Below, piece by piece: positions 10,138 through 19,400 of a stretch of 64,000 nucleotides of DNA. Origin of the DNA: Mesobacillus sp. S13 (lineage in GTDB: Bacteria; Bacillota; Bacilli; Bacillales; Cytobacillaceae); NCBI RefSeq assembly GCF_020422885.1, contig NZ_CP084622.1, forward strand, positions 2,995,001 to 3,059,000, read 5' to 3'. How positions within the stretch are numbered: position 1 is the stretch's first letter; the number at the start of each line of letters is the position of its first letter. Below the pieces are notes generated by a model that ran no database searches, was not told the origin of the DNA, and worked only from the letters and a program-made list of their open reading frames with translations. The position numbers and the translations under genes are program-made.

Positions 10138-10200
10138 GATTATTTAAATTCACGGTTCATGGACATTTATACACATCAGTCTCGATTAAAGGCTCTTTGT

Positions 10201-10512
10201 TAGACATTTTGACTTCGCTCTTTTGCTGAAATGTCTATAAAACGCCATTTCTTAGACATTTTGGCTTCGCGATTCCGCTGAGATGTCTATAAAACGCCAT
10301 TTCTTAGACATTTTGGCTTCGCGATTCCGCTGAGATGTCTATAAAACGCCATTTCTTAGACATTTCGCCATAAAACTTCCTTTGAAATGTCCATAAAAGT
10401 CAATTTCTTAGACATTTTAGCCTTGTGCTCCTTCTGAAATGTCCATTAAGGGCTTTTGCTTGGACATTTAGCGTTCACGCTTCTGCTGCTGAAATGTCTA
10501 TAAAGGGGGACC
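10201..10512. repeat. Tandem array of six 52-bp palindromic units
   Basis: Units begin at 10201, 10253, 10305, 10357, 10409 and 10461, an exact 52-bp spacing. Each starts (T)AGACATTT and ends near AAATGTCTATAA, so each unit can fold as a hairpin with an AGACAT/ATGTCT stem. Units 2 and 3 are nearly identical; outer units have diverged. The array sits between the cspD terminator and the ypeQ stop (10529), so it would be the 3' UTR of the ypeP-ypeQ transcript. A partial half-unit (GGACATTTAT) lies at 10161. Confidence 0.85.
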
Positions 10513-10528
10513 ACCCGAACGAACCAAA

Positions 10529-10702
10529 TTATAGTTTTTGCCCGCATTTTTTTATCTTCTCCCCAACGGTGCATTCATTGATGCAGAACCTGTGGGCATG
10601 TCTTTTTCCGTTTTCTTGCCGGTTGTGCTTTTTGAGGAAGCAGCCATTGCAGTATGTAGTGAGCAATGTTTCTACCTCGGCAAGGATTTCATTACGCGTC
10701 AC
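10529..10702 (-). CDS. ypeQ: Small zinc-finger protein YpeQ
   Basis: This 57-residue protein starts at GTG 10702 with GGAGGG upstream. It has a Cys/His-rich core: CNGCF near 18-22, then HAHRFC, then INECTVG, consistent with a bound zinc. It matches the small YpeQ proteins found beside ypeP in Bacillus. It begins about 25 bp after the ypeP stop and is probably in one operon with it. The function is unknown. Confidence 0.75.
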   Translation of the reverse strand: MTRNEILAEVETLLTTYCNGCFLKKHNRQENGKRHAHRFCINECTVGEKIKKCGQKL

Positions 10703-10726
10703 TGAATTACCGCCTTTCCCTCCTGG

Positions 10727-11383
10727 TTATAATATTTGCATTTTGCTGTTAATCATTTTACCCTGCAGTGCCTGTGTCGCCAATTTATCTGCCTCTTTAT
10801 TTTCTTTTCTGCCTACCGGATTGTATCTTGGATGCAAGCCGAGGTCTTTAATTTTATTCTCGATTCTGTCGAGCCAACGGTTAAGTGTTTCTTCATAACA
10901 AGGCCACTCTCCCTCTAGCTGCTTAAGAACTACCTGGGAATCCCCTTTTATCTCACAGGTCATGTTCTTAACACCCATTTCCTCAAGGATGGTAAGGGCA
11001 AAATATAGAGCAGCATATTCTGCTTCATTGTTTGTTTCAAGCTCATCGAACACTTCATTGGCTCGCAATCTGTATTTTTTCTTTCCTTGTTTGAAGTAGA
11101 TTATGGTGCCTAGTCCTGCTTTATGATTATAATTATCAAAACCGCCATCAAAATAAACAGTAAGGTCATGAGGCTCTTCTTCCACTTCTTCCAGAAGCTT
11201 GCGCATTTCCTTTAATGTCCACGAAGTGCCGATTTCATCTATAAAAGATATCTCTCCAGCTTTACCCGATTTATCTAGCTCTTCACCGGCCTGAAGTGCA
11301 TGCTCACCATCAAGAAAATCGGAGCTGAACAGGATGGATTCTATTCCTTTTGCTTTATATTCCCATTCTAATTTATACTTCAT
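10727..11383 (-). CDS. ypeP: RNase H-fold protein YpeP
   Basis: This 218-residue protein has an N-terminal domain of about 70 residues (dimethyl-sulfide-like alpha/beta, not named) and a C-terminal RNase HI-type fold. The four acidic positions of the RNase H site can be placed at Asp79 (VYFDGG), Glu120 (NNEAEY), Asp148 (KGDSQVV) and Asp199 (NKEADKLA). An RNA/DNA hybrid nuclease role is plausible but unproven. The frame opens earlier (11452), but the ATG at 11383 follows GGGGGAG and is the likely start. It is divergent from a second RNase H-like gene. Confidence 0.85.
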   Translation of the reverse strand: MKYKLEWEYKAKGIESILFSSDFLDGEHALQAGEELDKSGKAGEISFIDEIGTSWTLKEMRKLLEEVEEEPHDLTVYFDGGFDNYNHKAGLGTIIYFKQGKKKYRLRANEVFDELETNNEAEYAALYFALTILEEMGVKNMTCEIKGDSQVVLKQLEGEWPCYEETLNRWLDRIENKIKDLGLHPRYNPVGRKENKEADKLATQALQGKMINSKMQIL

Positions 11384-11576
11384 GAATTCTCCCCCGCTTT
11401 CTGAATCTGTTTTCGCACTGCCAAATGGCTTATTTTTAGTTATCTTACCCATTTTCAGACCACGTTACAATGAAAAAGGGACGATGAATCGGTTTTGCTG
11501 ATAGTATATTTTATAAAATATCGCTCCTATTATGATACACTAACTATTATCTGTACAAACCAACCGGGAGTGATCT

Positions 11577-11987
11577 TTGTTGTTCGAAGTCTATATTGAT
11601 GGCGCAAGTGCTGGCAACCCTGGACCAAGCGGTGCTGGTATTTTTATAAAAGGAGAAGGAGAAGTTTTCAGATATTCCATCCCTCTTGGGGTCATGTCTA
11701 ACCATGAAGCTGAATATCATGCATTTATAAAAGCATTGGAAATCTGTCTTGAAAAAGGTTTCCGTGTTGTATCATTCAGAACCGATTCACAGCTCGTTAA
11801 TGCAGCAGTAGAAAAGGAGTTCGTCAAAAACAAGCTCTATGCCCCTCTTCTGGAAAAAGCAATGAATCTTGCTGGACAATTTGATTTGTTCTTCATGAAA
11901 TGGATTCCATCGAGTGAAAATAAGACAGCGGACGAACTGGCAAGGAAGGCTGTAAGGGAGAACAACATGAAAGGAACAGAAGACTAA
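11577..11987 (+). CDS. ypdQ: RNase HI-like protein YpdQ
   Basis: This protein of 135-136 residues is a single RNase H fold. Acidic residues sit at Asp8 (YIDGAS), Glu44 (NHEAEYHAF), Asp70 (RTDSQLV) and Asp119 (NKTADELA). It corresponds to B. subtilis YpdQ, which I recall as lacking detectable RNase H activity; here the acidic set looks complete. Two successive TTG codons (11577, 11580) follow GGGAGTGAT and either may start. The EamA transporter gene begins 1 nt after its stop, so the two are cotranscribed. Confidence 0.85.
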   Translation: MLFEVYIDGASAGNPGPSGAGIFIKGEGEVFRYSIPLGVMSNHEAEYHAFIKALEICLEKGFRVVSFRTDSQLVNAAVEKEFVKNKLYAPLLEKAMNLAGQFDLFFMKWIPSSENKTADELARKAVRENNMKGTED

Positions 11988-11988
11988 T

Positions 11989-12927
11989 ATGAAAGCATCA
12001 TCTTTTGCGGATTTAAGCTTACTATTCGTAGCCCTCATCTGGGGCGCCACATTCGTTCTTGTACAAAATGCGATCTCTTTTCTCGAGCCACAATCGTTCA
12101 ACGCAGTCCGGTTTGCCTTTGCAGCCATCCTGTTAGTACTCTGGCTTATATTTTTTGAAAAAGAACAACTAAAAAAACTGGATAAAAAATTACTATTATC
12201 CGGGATCATGTTGGGTTTTTGGTTATTCATCGGCTATGCTTTCCAGACATTAGGTTTGCTTTATACGACCTCATCCAAGGCGGGATTTATCACTGGATTG
12301 AGTGTTGTCCTGGTACCATTGTTAATGCTCGGAATCCTAAAACAGCGGCCTAGTTTAAATTCGATCGCTGGTGTTTCGGCAGCAACTGCGGGACTTTATC
12401 TTTTAACAATGTCAGATGTGTCCAGCCTTAATATCGGAGATGCTTTCGTTCTGATTTGTGCGGCAGGATTTGCCCTTCATATCGTTTTTACCGGAAAATT
12501 CAGCAGCAGTTATCCAACACTCCTTTTAACGACGGTTCAAATTGCAACAGTAGCGGCATTATCAGCCATTTCAGCTGTCTTTTTCGAGGATTGGAAAAGG
12601 GCATTCAACCCTGATGTGATCTTTTCAACGAATGTCGTGGTAGCCCTGCTGGTTACATCTATTCTTGCAACTGCATTGGCCTTTTTTATCCAGACGAATT
12701 TCCAAAAACATACGACTGCTACTCGAGTCGCCTTGATTTTTGCGATGGAACCTGTTTTTGCGGCAATCACGGCTTACTTCTGGGCAGATGAGCGCCTGAC
12801 ATATAGTGCTCTTGCCGGCTGTGTATTAATATTTGCGGGTATGGTATTCGCGGAATTGCCTCCTGGCAAATTTGAAAGAATCATTCGTAAACTATTCCCT
12901 AAAAAAGAGGCTGATTTCAAAGCATAA
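11989..12927 (+). CDS. EamA/DMT family transporter
   Basis: This is a ten-helix drug/metabolite transporter of 312 residues with two EamA repeats. Family features include ALIWGATFVLVQ in helix 1 and EPVFAAITAYFWADERL near residues 255-270. The substrate is unknown. It begins immediately after ypdQ. Its 3' coding end forms the left arm of a terminator hairpin. Confidence 0.9.
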   Translation: MKASSFADLSLLFVALIWGATFVLVQNAISFLEPQSFNAVRFAFAAILLVLWLIFFEKEQLKKLDKKLLLSGIMLGFWLFIGYAFQTLGLLYTTSSKAGFITGLSVVLVPLLMLGILKQRPSLNSIAGVSAATAGLYLLTMSDVSSLNIGDAFVLICAAGFALHIVFTGKFSSSYPTLLLTTVQIATVAALSAISAVFFEDWKRAFNPDVIFSTNVVVALLVTSILATALAFFIQTNFQKHTTATRVALIFAMEPVFAAITAYFWADERLTYSALAGCVLIFAGMVFAELPPGKFERIIRKLFPKKEADFKA

Positions 12928-12956
12928 TGCTCTGGAACCAGCCTCTTCTTAATTTA
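12903..12956 (+). terminator. Terminator overlapping the EamA gene end
   Basis: AAGAGGCTG (12905-12913, inside the coding sequence) pairs with CAGCCTCTT (12939-12947). The run after it is only moderately T-rich. Confidence 0.6.
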
Positions 12957-12984
12957 GTTTATATAATTTCTACTTCGAGAATTG

Positions 12985-13155
12985 TCCAGCTCCAGCGCCT
13001 AGCCAGTTTTCTCCCCTGAATAAACTTCCTCGAGTATCTTGCGATAAGCGTTAGCTTTGAGCAGCTCGAGTCGCTTCGGTTCTGTCAATGAAGTCAAAGA
13101 ACGACTTCACTGCCAGCCCCTCCAGCGCTTGTCGGGGCTGACCAAGGCGCTTACG
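12985..13155 (+). repeat. Dispersed intergenic repeat, copy 1
   Basis: This element reads GTCCAGCTCCAGCGCCTAG ... CGCTTGTCGGGGCTGACC ... AAGGCGCTTACGC. Inside are TGAAGTC/GACTTCA and AGCCCC/GGGGCT inverted repeats, so it is largely self-complementary. A second copy in the opposite orientation lies at 37634-37745. The type is familiar from intergenic regions of Bacillus-like genomes. Copy 1 has an extra ~60-bp segment near its 5' end. Confidence 0.8.
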
Positions 13156-13163
13156 CTTTTCGA

Positions 13164-13457
13164 TTATACGGCTAAAAGCTCGATTTTTTTTACGTACTGT
13201 AACGCTGCTCTGCGGGAATGAATTTTATTGGAAGCAAACGTCTCGAGTAATGAAACAAAGAAGCTTCCATCAAAACCTTTTTGAGCTTTTAAGGTAATTT
13301 CAATCGCAGCGTTAGTAATTTCATCGCTTGAATTCGTATACTGCTGACCAAAATATATAAAGCCGATGGCGTCCTCACGCAACTGGAACCCCTTGCTCTT
13401 CAAATGAAGCAAGTAATCTTCAACTGTCCGCACTGACTGAATCAATCCTCTCTTCAA
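13164..13457 (-). CDS. Hypothetical Bacillus protein (about 90 aa)
   Basis: This small soluble alpha/beta protein is not assigned to a named family with confidence. It contains GFIYFGQQYTNSSDEI near residue 32 and a helical half (AAIEITLKAQKGFDGSF), which look conserved-protein-like. The start is unclear: TTG at 13457 has a weak site, and GTG at 13433 lies far from AGAGAGG. The gene ends at the edge of a dispersed repeat. Confidence 0.65.
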   Translation of the reverse strand: MKRGLIQSVRTVEDYLLHLKSKGFQLREDAIGFIYFGQQYTNSSDEITNAAIEITLKAQKGFDGSFFVSLLETFASNKIHSRRAALQYVKKIELLAV

Positions 13458-13499
13458 GTCAACTTCTAGTAAAATTTTACCGCAACATTCGATCTTTTT

Positions 13500-13964
13500 C
13501 TACCGTTTTTTTGTTAAAAGGTATCCTGCAATTCCCATCGCCATGCCAAACAGTGCTCCTCCAAGCACCTCTTTTGGCTGGTGGCCCAGCATTTCCTTTA
13601 ATGGATCCGGAGATTTTTCTTCAAATTCTACCGGGTCATCCTCATGGATTTTATCAATTAATTCATCAAGGTCATTTACTTTTAAAGTGAGCTCTCCCGT
13701 TTGTCTTCTTATCCCCTGAGCATCGTACATGACGATCATGCCGTAGACAAGGGATAATGCAAAGTCAATGGATCGAACTCCTTTTGTAAGAGCAACATAT
13801 GTGGTTAATGAAGACACACCAGCTGAATGGGAGCTTGGCATTCCGCCGCTTGCCAAAAATAAATCTGGCTTCCACTCCTGTGTCTTTGCATAATGAAACG
13901 GTATTTTTAAGGCCTGAGCAAGGCCAATACTTGAAATAGCAATAACTGCACCTTTGTTCATCAT
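13500..13964 (-). CDS. Divergent PAP2 family protein (YuiD/DUF212 type)
   Basis: This membrane protein of 154 residues has two or three hydrophobic segments. Motifs of the divergent PAP2 family are visible: GGMPSSHSAGV near 41-51, MYDAQGIRRQTGE near 78-90, and GHQPKEVLGGALFG near 126-139. It is probably a lipid-phosphate phosphatase-like protein, with activity inferred. Tandem ATGs at 13964/13961 follow GGAGGTG. Confidence 0.88.
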   Translation of the reverse strand: MMNKGAVIAISSIGLAQALKIPFHYAKTQEWKPDLFLASGGMPSSHSAGVSSLTTYVALTKGVRSIDFALSLVYGMIVMYDAQGIRRQTGELTLKVNDLDELIDKIHEDDPVEFEEKSPDPLKEMLGHQPKEVLGGALFGMAMGIAGYLLTKKR

Positions 13965-14118
13965 CCGTCACCTCCATGTTATTTTGAAGAAAAATGATTG
14001 CTTTTATTCTTGCTCGTTCATAATAAGGATTAAGCTGTAACAAGCAGACAACCTATAAAGGTTAATTCTCATTTCTCGGCATTTTTAAACAAAAAAATTT
14101 TTGGAGGGATTGCTGATC

Positions 14119-14250
14119 ATGAGTAAAAAGGGAAACAGAGGCATTAAGGCACCCGGAGTGACGCCGCAAGGTTACGGACAAGATGCTGAATTTGCTGAAG
14201 AGCCAAAGTCGAAGCTCGAAAATGCAGCTAAGAAGAAGAATACAAAGTAG
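14119..14250 (+). CDS. sspL: Small acid-soluble spore protein L
   Basis: This 43-residue, lysine-rich protein carries the SspL signature: GVTPQGYG in the middle and EPKSKLENAAKKKNTK at the end. It is a minor SASP made in the forespore. The ATG at 14119 follows TTGGAGGG. No clear sigma-G promoter could be defined upstream. It is convergent with ypcP and shares a terminator with it. Confidence 0.85.
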   Translation: MSKKGNRGIKAPGVTPQGYGQDAEFAEEPKSKLENAAKKKNTK

Positions 14251-14267
14251 TGAAGTAAGCTAAACGC

Positions 14268-14300
14268 TAAAAAACGGCTGGTATAGTACCAGCCGTTTTC
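14268..14300. terminator. Bidirectional terminator sspL/ypcP
   Basis: AAAACGGCTGGTA pairs with TACCAGCCGTTTT around TAG, with A- and T-runs on both flanks. Confidence 0.9.
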
Positions 14301-14301
14301 A

Positions 14302-15192
14302 TTAAGCGTATATAGAGTCATTTTCAAACAGGCGGTGCAGCCCTCTGAGTTCCACTTCATTGAACTTGGCGAGAAGCTTATCACGATTAATTTTGAAAAG
14401 GGCTTCATCCATCTTGCACTCAACAGGTACATCACATTTGATTTCCGCAAGCTGCCTGCTTAGATGAAGCATTTCAAGATCAGCTTCGATTTTAGCACGC
14501 TGTGATTTTGTCAGCTGATGCAGGTTCGCGATGACCCCTTCTACATCTCCATGCTCTTGAAGAAGTTTAACAGCTGTCTTCTCACCGATTCCTCGGACTC
14601 CAGGATAGTTATCACTCGGGTCTCCCATGAAGGCTTTTAAATCAATCATCTGTTCAGGCCAGATTCCCTTTTCGGCAAAGAGGCTATTGCGGTCATGGAC
14701 TTGATAATTGCCATACCCCTTTTGAAGAAGGATGACTGAAACCCGATCATCAATCAGCTGGAGAATATCCTTATCACCTGTCAAAATCGTTACAGAATCT
14801 ACTTCCTTAGCCGTCCTGGCAATCGTGCCGATACAGTCATCCGCTTCATAGCCCGGCAACCCAATGTTAGGAACATCCAGAGCTTCGACTACTTCTTTGA
14901 CAAGGTCGAACTGCGGCAGAAGCTCAACTGGTGCCTCAGGTCTATTTGCTTTATAGTTATCGAACATTTCGGTGCGGAAGGTTTTGCTGCCCATATCCCA
15001 GCAAACAGCCGTATGGGTGGGCTTGAAGTTTGCCACCGCAGTCGCGAAGTGTTTCATGAAACCGTGGATCGCATTAGTAGGGACCCCTTTGGAATTGATC
15101 ATGAACTGTCCGGAAACAGCTGTTGCATAGAATGCTCTGAATAACAAAGCCATCCCATCAACAAGCATTAGCGAAGTCTTATTATTTTCCAA
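14302..15192 (-). CDS. ypcP: 5'-3' exonuclease YpcP
   Basis: This stand-alone homolog of the PolI 5'-nuclease domain (296 residues) acts on flap and RNA-primer structures. It has the PIN/H3TH layout: MLVDGMALLFRAFYAT near the start, PGYEADDCIG near 113-122, TGDKDILQL near 137, and the helix-hairpin-helix GVRGIGEKTAVKLL near 195. The start is TTG at 15192 with GGAGG 7 nt upstream. B. subtilis YpcP acts with PolI and RNases H in removing RNA primers. Confidence 0.94.
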   Translation of the reverse strand: MENNKTSLMLVDGMALLFRAFYATAVSGQFMINSKGVPTNAIHGFMKHFATAVANFKPTHTAVCWDMGSKTFRTEMFDNYKANRPEAPVELLPQFDLVKEVVEALDVPNIGLPGYEADDCIGTIARTAKEVDSVTILTGDKDILQLIDDRVSVILLQKGYGNYQVHDRNSLFAEKGIWPEQMIDLKAFMGDPSDNYPGVRGIGEKTAVKLLQEHGDVEGVIANLHQLTKSQRAKIEADLEMLHLSRQLAEIKCDVPVECKMDEALFKINRDKLLAKFNEVELRGLHRLFENDSIYA

Positions 15193-15370
15193 GTTGGTAC
15201 CTCCAATGTGATAGATTGAGCGAATGCTCTATTTTAAAAGCATTATGTCTTAATGTAAAAGTCAACTTTGATATTATATCACAATTCTTGGTGTTCCCTT
15301 GTATATTCCGAATATAACCATTCTTCAATCATTGAATAGTCTGCTTCGAAGGAGGACTTTCTCCAACGAA

Positions 15371-16207
15371 TCATTCACCTTTGGAAACGGGATTTTCATG
15401 ATAAGATACCCAATCGCTGTAGCTTCCTGCATAAAGCCTGACATTCTTGAATCCAGCCTCTTTTAAGGCAATAAAATTCGGTGTTGCCGTCACCCCAGAT
15501 CCACAATACACGATGATTGGCTGATTAGGATCCAGGTCTTCAAATCTCTTTTTCTGCTCGTCACATGGTTTATAGAAACCATTCTCAAAGCCTTCCATCC
15601 ACGGTTTATTGATTGCTGTGGGGATATGGCCAGGAACCCGGTCGATTGGCTCCTCGATTCCAAGATATCGTCTGCTTTCACGGGAATCAACAAGAGCAGC
15701 ACTACCTGTCCCTTTGAGTGCGAGGTCCTTTACTTCTTCAAAAGAAGCAAGCATCTCCTTGTTTTCTTGGATGATGTAATTTGTCTGTTGATAATGCGGT
15801 ATTGAATCCTCAGTCGGATAGCCGGACTTCTCCCATGCACCAATGCCTCCATTTAGGATATAGACTTTTTCATGACCAACATATTTCAGTAGCCACCACA
15901 TCCTCGAAGCAAATGCTCCTTCTTTGCCGTCATATACAACGACTAAACTTTCGTTTGTAATTCCAGCATTCTGGAGCCTTTCTTTGAATTGACTAAGAGC
16001 CGGGAGCGGATGCCTGCCACCATGCTCCCCGACTTTACCAGAAAGGTCTTTTTCCAGGTCGAAATAGACAGCGCCTGGAATATGGCTATGTTCATAGAGC
16101 ATTCTGCCCTCGTCAGGATGCCCCAGCTTGAATCGGCAATCGACGACTCTCGTATTCTTGTCTCCTAGACGTTCATTAAGCCATTTTGAATCTATATGAT
16201 ATTGCAA
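15371..16207 (-). CDS. Sulfurtransferase (two rhodanese domains)
   Basis: This thiosulfate/3-mercaptopyruvate sulfurtransferase-type enzyme has 278 residues. The N-terminal rhodanese domain is non-catalytic. The C-terminal one carries Cys235 in the loop CGSGVTA, the form typical of mercaptopyruvate sulfurtransferases. A GTG at 16216 lies within the AAGGAGTG ribosome site, so TTG 16207 is the likely start (protein MQYHIDSKWL). It is tightly linked to the small gene upstream. Confidence 0.9.
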   Translation of the reverse strand: MQYHIDSKWLNERLGDKNTRVVDCRFKLGHPDEGRMLYEHSHIPGAVYFDLEKDLSGKVGEHGGRHPLPALSQFKERLQNAGITNESLVVVYDGKEGAFASRMWWLLKYVGHEKVYILNGGIGAWEKSGYPTEDSIPHYQQTNYIIQENKEMLASFEEVKDLALKGTGSAALVDSRESRRYLGIEEPIDRVPGHIPTAINKPWMEGFENGFYKPCDEQKKRFEDLDPNQPIIVYCGSGVTATPNFIALKEAGFKNVRLYAGSYSDWVSYHENPVSKGE

Positions 16208-16212
16208 GGCAT

Positions 16213-16398
16213 TCACTCCTTTGTTTGTTTTTGGACCATCAGTTTTTTCACATGTTCCTTTGGATCCCAGCAGGCGAATTGATAATGGCTTTTCGTTTCA
16301 TAGCCAAGCCTAAGGCAATGATATTTCATTTTCCCTTCCAGTTTTTCAGCCTGAAAATTAACACAAGTAGCACATGCATGAAATCGGTTACTGGTCAT
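16213..16398 (-). CDS. Small Cys-rich hypothetical protein
   Basis: This 61-residue protein has CATC near residue 8, a third Cys in YHCLR and a fourth in FACWDP. The four Cys with neighbouring His suggest a zinc or metal site. The longest frame begins with TTG 16410, which abuts AAGGG; ATG 16398 is chosen with moderate certainty. It sits between dynA (stop at 16414) and the sulfurtransferase on the same strand. Family not recognised. Confidence 0.65.
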   Translation of the reverse strand: MTSNRFHACATCVNFQAEKLEGKMKYHCLRLGYETKSHYQFACWDPKEHVKKLMVQKQTKE

Positions 16399-16413
16399 TA
16401 CTTCATACAACCC

Positions 16414-19400
16414 TTATTGATAGTTTTTTATTTTCAGCAGCGCAGTTTTTACAGAATCAATCGAGAAATTATCATCAAGTGCAGAGGTGATTCCTTCAAA
16501 ATACTCGGTAATTTGCTCTGAGAAATCCTTCTGTACTTTTGCAAACTCCCGCTCCAGTTCAGGCAGATAGTGACCTTTCAGCCTTGCATTCTCTTTTTCG
16601 AGATAATCCCCAGCTGGTCCGTGTAAAAGCTTTTCTAGTTCATCCGCCATAAATTTCTTTTCATTCTTTTCAAAGAAGGATTTAGGATTTTTGAACATTC
16701 CAAGCGTTTTCCTGAATCTCGTACGATCGATGTCCTGGTATGCTGTTTCAAAGTCGAGTCCGGTTAAAGTACCATTTTCCGTGGCAGAAATGGAAACTGA
16801 AGAATTAATTTTCAAGAATTCAGCTATCAAAGCTTCCTGGAACTCTTTCAAGATTCGAACAATGAATGCCTCGGACCTCAATGATGTAGCCCTCATTTCC
16901 TGAGCAAGGTCATATCCAATGCTATCAACCAATTCATCAAGCGCACTTTCAAGAGCCTTCTTCATATTTCGTCCATCGTCCTTTAAAAGGGCTGGATTGA
17001 AGGCCTCCCTGAAGAATTCACCAAATCGGATGAAGACACGCTGGCGAATGTAGTAAGTCAATTCATCACTTTCCTGTATCAGGCGTTCTTCAAGAACCGA
17101 TGGCTTCTTCTCAGATAAAACATGCAGCATTTCTTCTTTTTGTGATATTAATTTCTGGCGTTTATCAGCCCTTGCCGCCTTATCTTCTTCTGCCGATCTG
17201 ATCATTTCTTCGATCATATTGATCGCCTGACCCCATTTTGCCTCTGCAGACTCTACAGCCATATTCATAAGGTCATTGGCAATGAATGAATAAAACGATC
17301 GTTCAAATTGATTAAAGAGCTGGTCTCCGCCATTCTTATCTTCCAGCTTCGCATTTAACCCATTCAAGCTGGAAACAGGGAATAGATGAGGTTTCCTGAT
17401 GCCGTATTGGACAAGCTGATCCTCGACGTATTCCAAAACGTCCGAACGTTCTTCCTCAGAATTAGCCAAGTCGACGGCATTGACAATAAAGAACATTTTA
17501 TCGAGTTCAAAGGTATCCTTGACCCTGCCAAGCTGAATCAGGAACTCCCTATCCGCTTTTGAAAATGCATGATTATAATAGGTCACGAACAAGATTGCAT
17601 CTGAATTCTTGATATAATCGAAGGCCACTCCAGTGTGGCGTGCATTGATTGAATCGGCCCCTGGCGTATCAACAAGGGTTATCCCCTCTCTTGTAAGCTC
17701 ACAATCATAATAAACCTCGATCCACTCTACAAAACAGGATTTTTCCTCTTCAGCAACATACCCTCGGAATGATTCAAGGTCCACAGACAGCAGTTCTCCA
17801 AAGCTATTTTTGAAATTGCTGAATCCTTTGGCAAAAGCCTTGAGGAATGAGTAATGTGTTTTTTCTGCCGCACTGTAACCGCTGTCCTCGAATTCAAGAG
17901 TATTGATTTGATCGATCGCTCGCTCAAAATCACTTGTATTCTTGCCGAATAATCCTAGAGACCGATCCAATTCTTTCAGCATTTCATCAGCATTCTTAAT
18001 CTTGACTATGACCGTCCCGTGAGGATGCTCAGTCGTCACCGGCTTGATTTTATTGATTGCAGCAGTAGTCGGATTTGGTGATACCGGCAAAATCCGCTCA
18101 CCTACTAGAGCGTTCGCGAAAGAAGATTTTCCGGCGCTGAAAGCTCCAAATAAGGCAACTGTAAATTCTCTTTCTTTTAATCGTGAAGCTTTTTCTTTCA
18201 ATTCACGGGCGATTTTTTTCAAACCGGGTATATTCTCGATCTGTTCAGCTGTATAATTCATTTTCTCTACCAGCTGTTGTTGTTCTTCATGAAATTGTGC
18301 GATCTCATTACCGCCTTGCTCGACAGGAACTTCCTGAGCTGATGGGCCAGCCTTTTTCTTCGCAGTGTTTGAAGAGGAAGTGTCATCCGTTAGGATCACT
18401 TCTGGCTCGTCTTCTGCTGCCCTGAAAATATGGTAGTCTTTCTCCAGAAATTCTGTCGGTTGACCATACAGAATTTCCGATACAAGTCTGCGTTGTTCGG
18501 CTAAGGTTTCCTGAATGGCACGCAAAGCTTCCCACGCAGAGAACAGCTTCTCAAGTTTTTCTTGTTTTTGGAGAAGTTCATTTACCTCCTCATCACCTAG
18601 CCCTTTTACATTGCCAATGAACTTTTCCTTGATTGGCTCTAGCTTTCTTCTGGCAAGGTTCTTCAATGCGTCAGCGACGTCATTCGTATAATTGAGGACA
18701 TAGTCCCCTGAAAGTCTCGCACCAGGTTTAACAGCTTCAGATAGCAGCTCAGTTTGGAAGTCAATCTTGAAATTATTTGCTGCTGTCTGGAGCTCCGTCT
18801 GGGAAAGATTATGCTTTTTGAACAGCTTAGATAAAAAGTCCTTGATATGCCAGTTCAGCTGGGATTGCACTTTATCTTCCAGGTCTCGATAGAAATTATC
18901 GAGTCTAGCTGTTCGTTCCTGTTCCGTTTTTTGCTTTGAAAACAACAAGCCCACTTTAAAGTCTGGCTGCCTCGACTGCAGATAAGCCTCCGCCAGCTCC
19001 CTGGTCTGGAATGGCATTAAATAGGCGTTCTTTAAGATATCATTGAGTCCCTCACGAAATTCCCGTTCAGGATCCCGGTCAATCTGGATTTTTTCAATAT
19101 GCTTCTTTATTGTATCTAACTCATCCGACAGTCTTTGCCGCTCACTGTCAGGAATTCCTTCAAGGACCATTTCATATTGATCAATTTCTTCAGAAACATT
19201 TTGTTGCAGATTCGCCAAATGATCCTCGGTCAGTTTTTCCATCGACTTAAAAATTGAAATTGGCAGGATTTCCTTTCTCTTTCCCTTCCGCTCCATGATA
19301 AAAGAACGAAGCTCCTGGAACTGGTTATGAGGAGCATCAGGTTCTTTCAGCGATGTATAAAAGATCCCCGCATGCTTTACCCCCCAGTCTGCAAAAGAAA

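Noticed and set aside
10201..10512. CRISPR array
   Set aside because: The units are repeated throughout their whole 52 bp with no unique spacers, and no cas genes are nearby.
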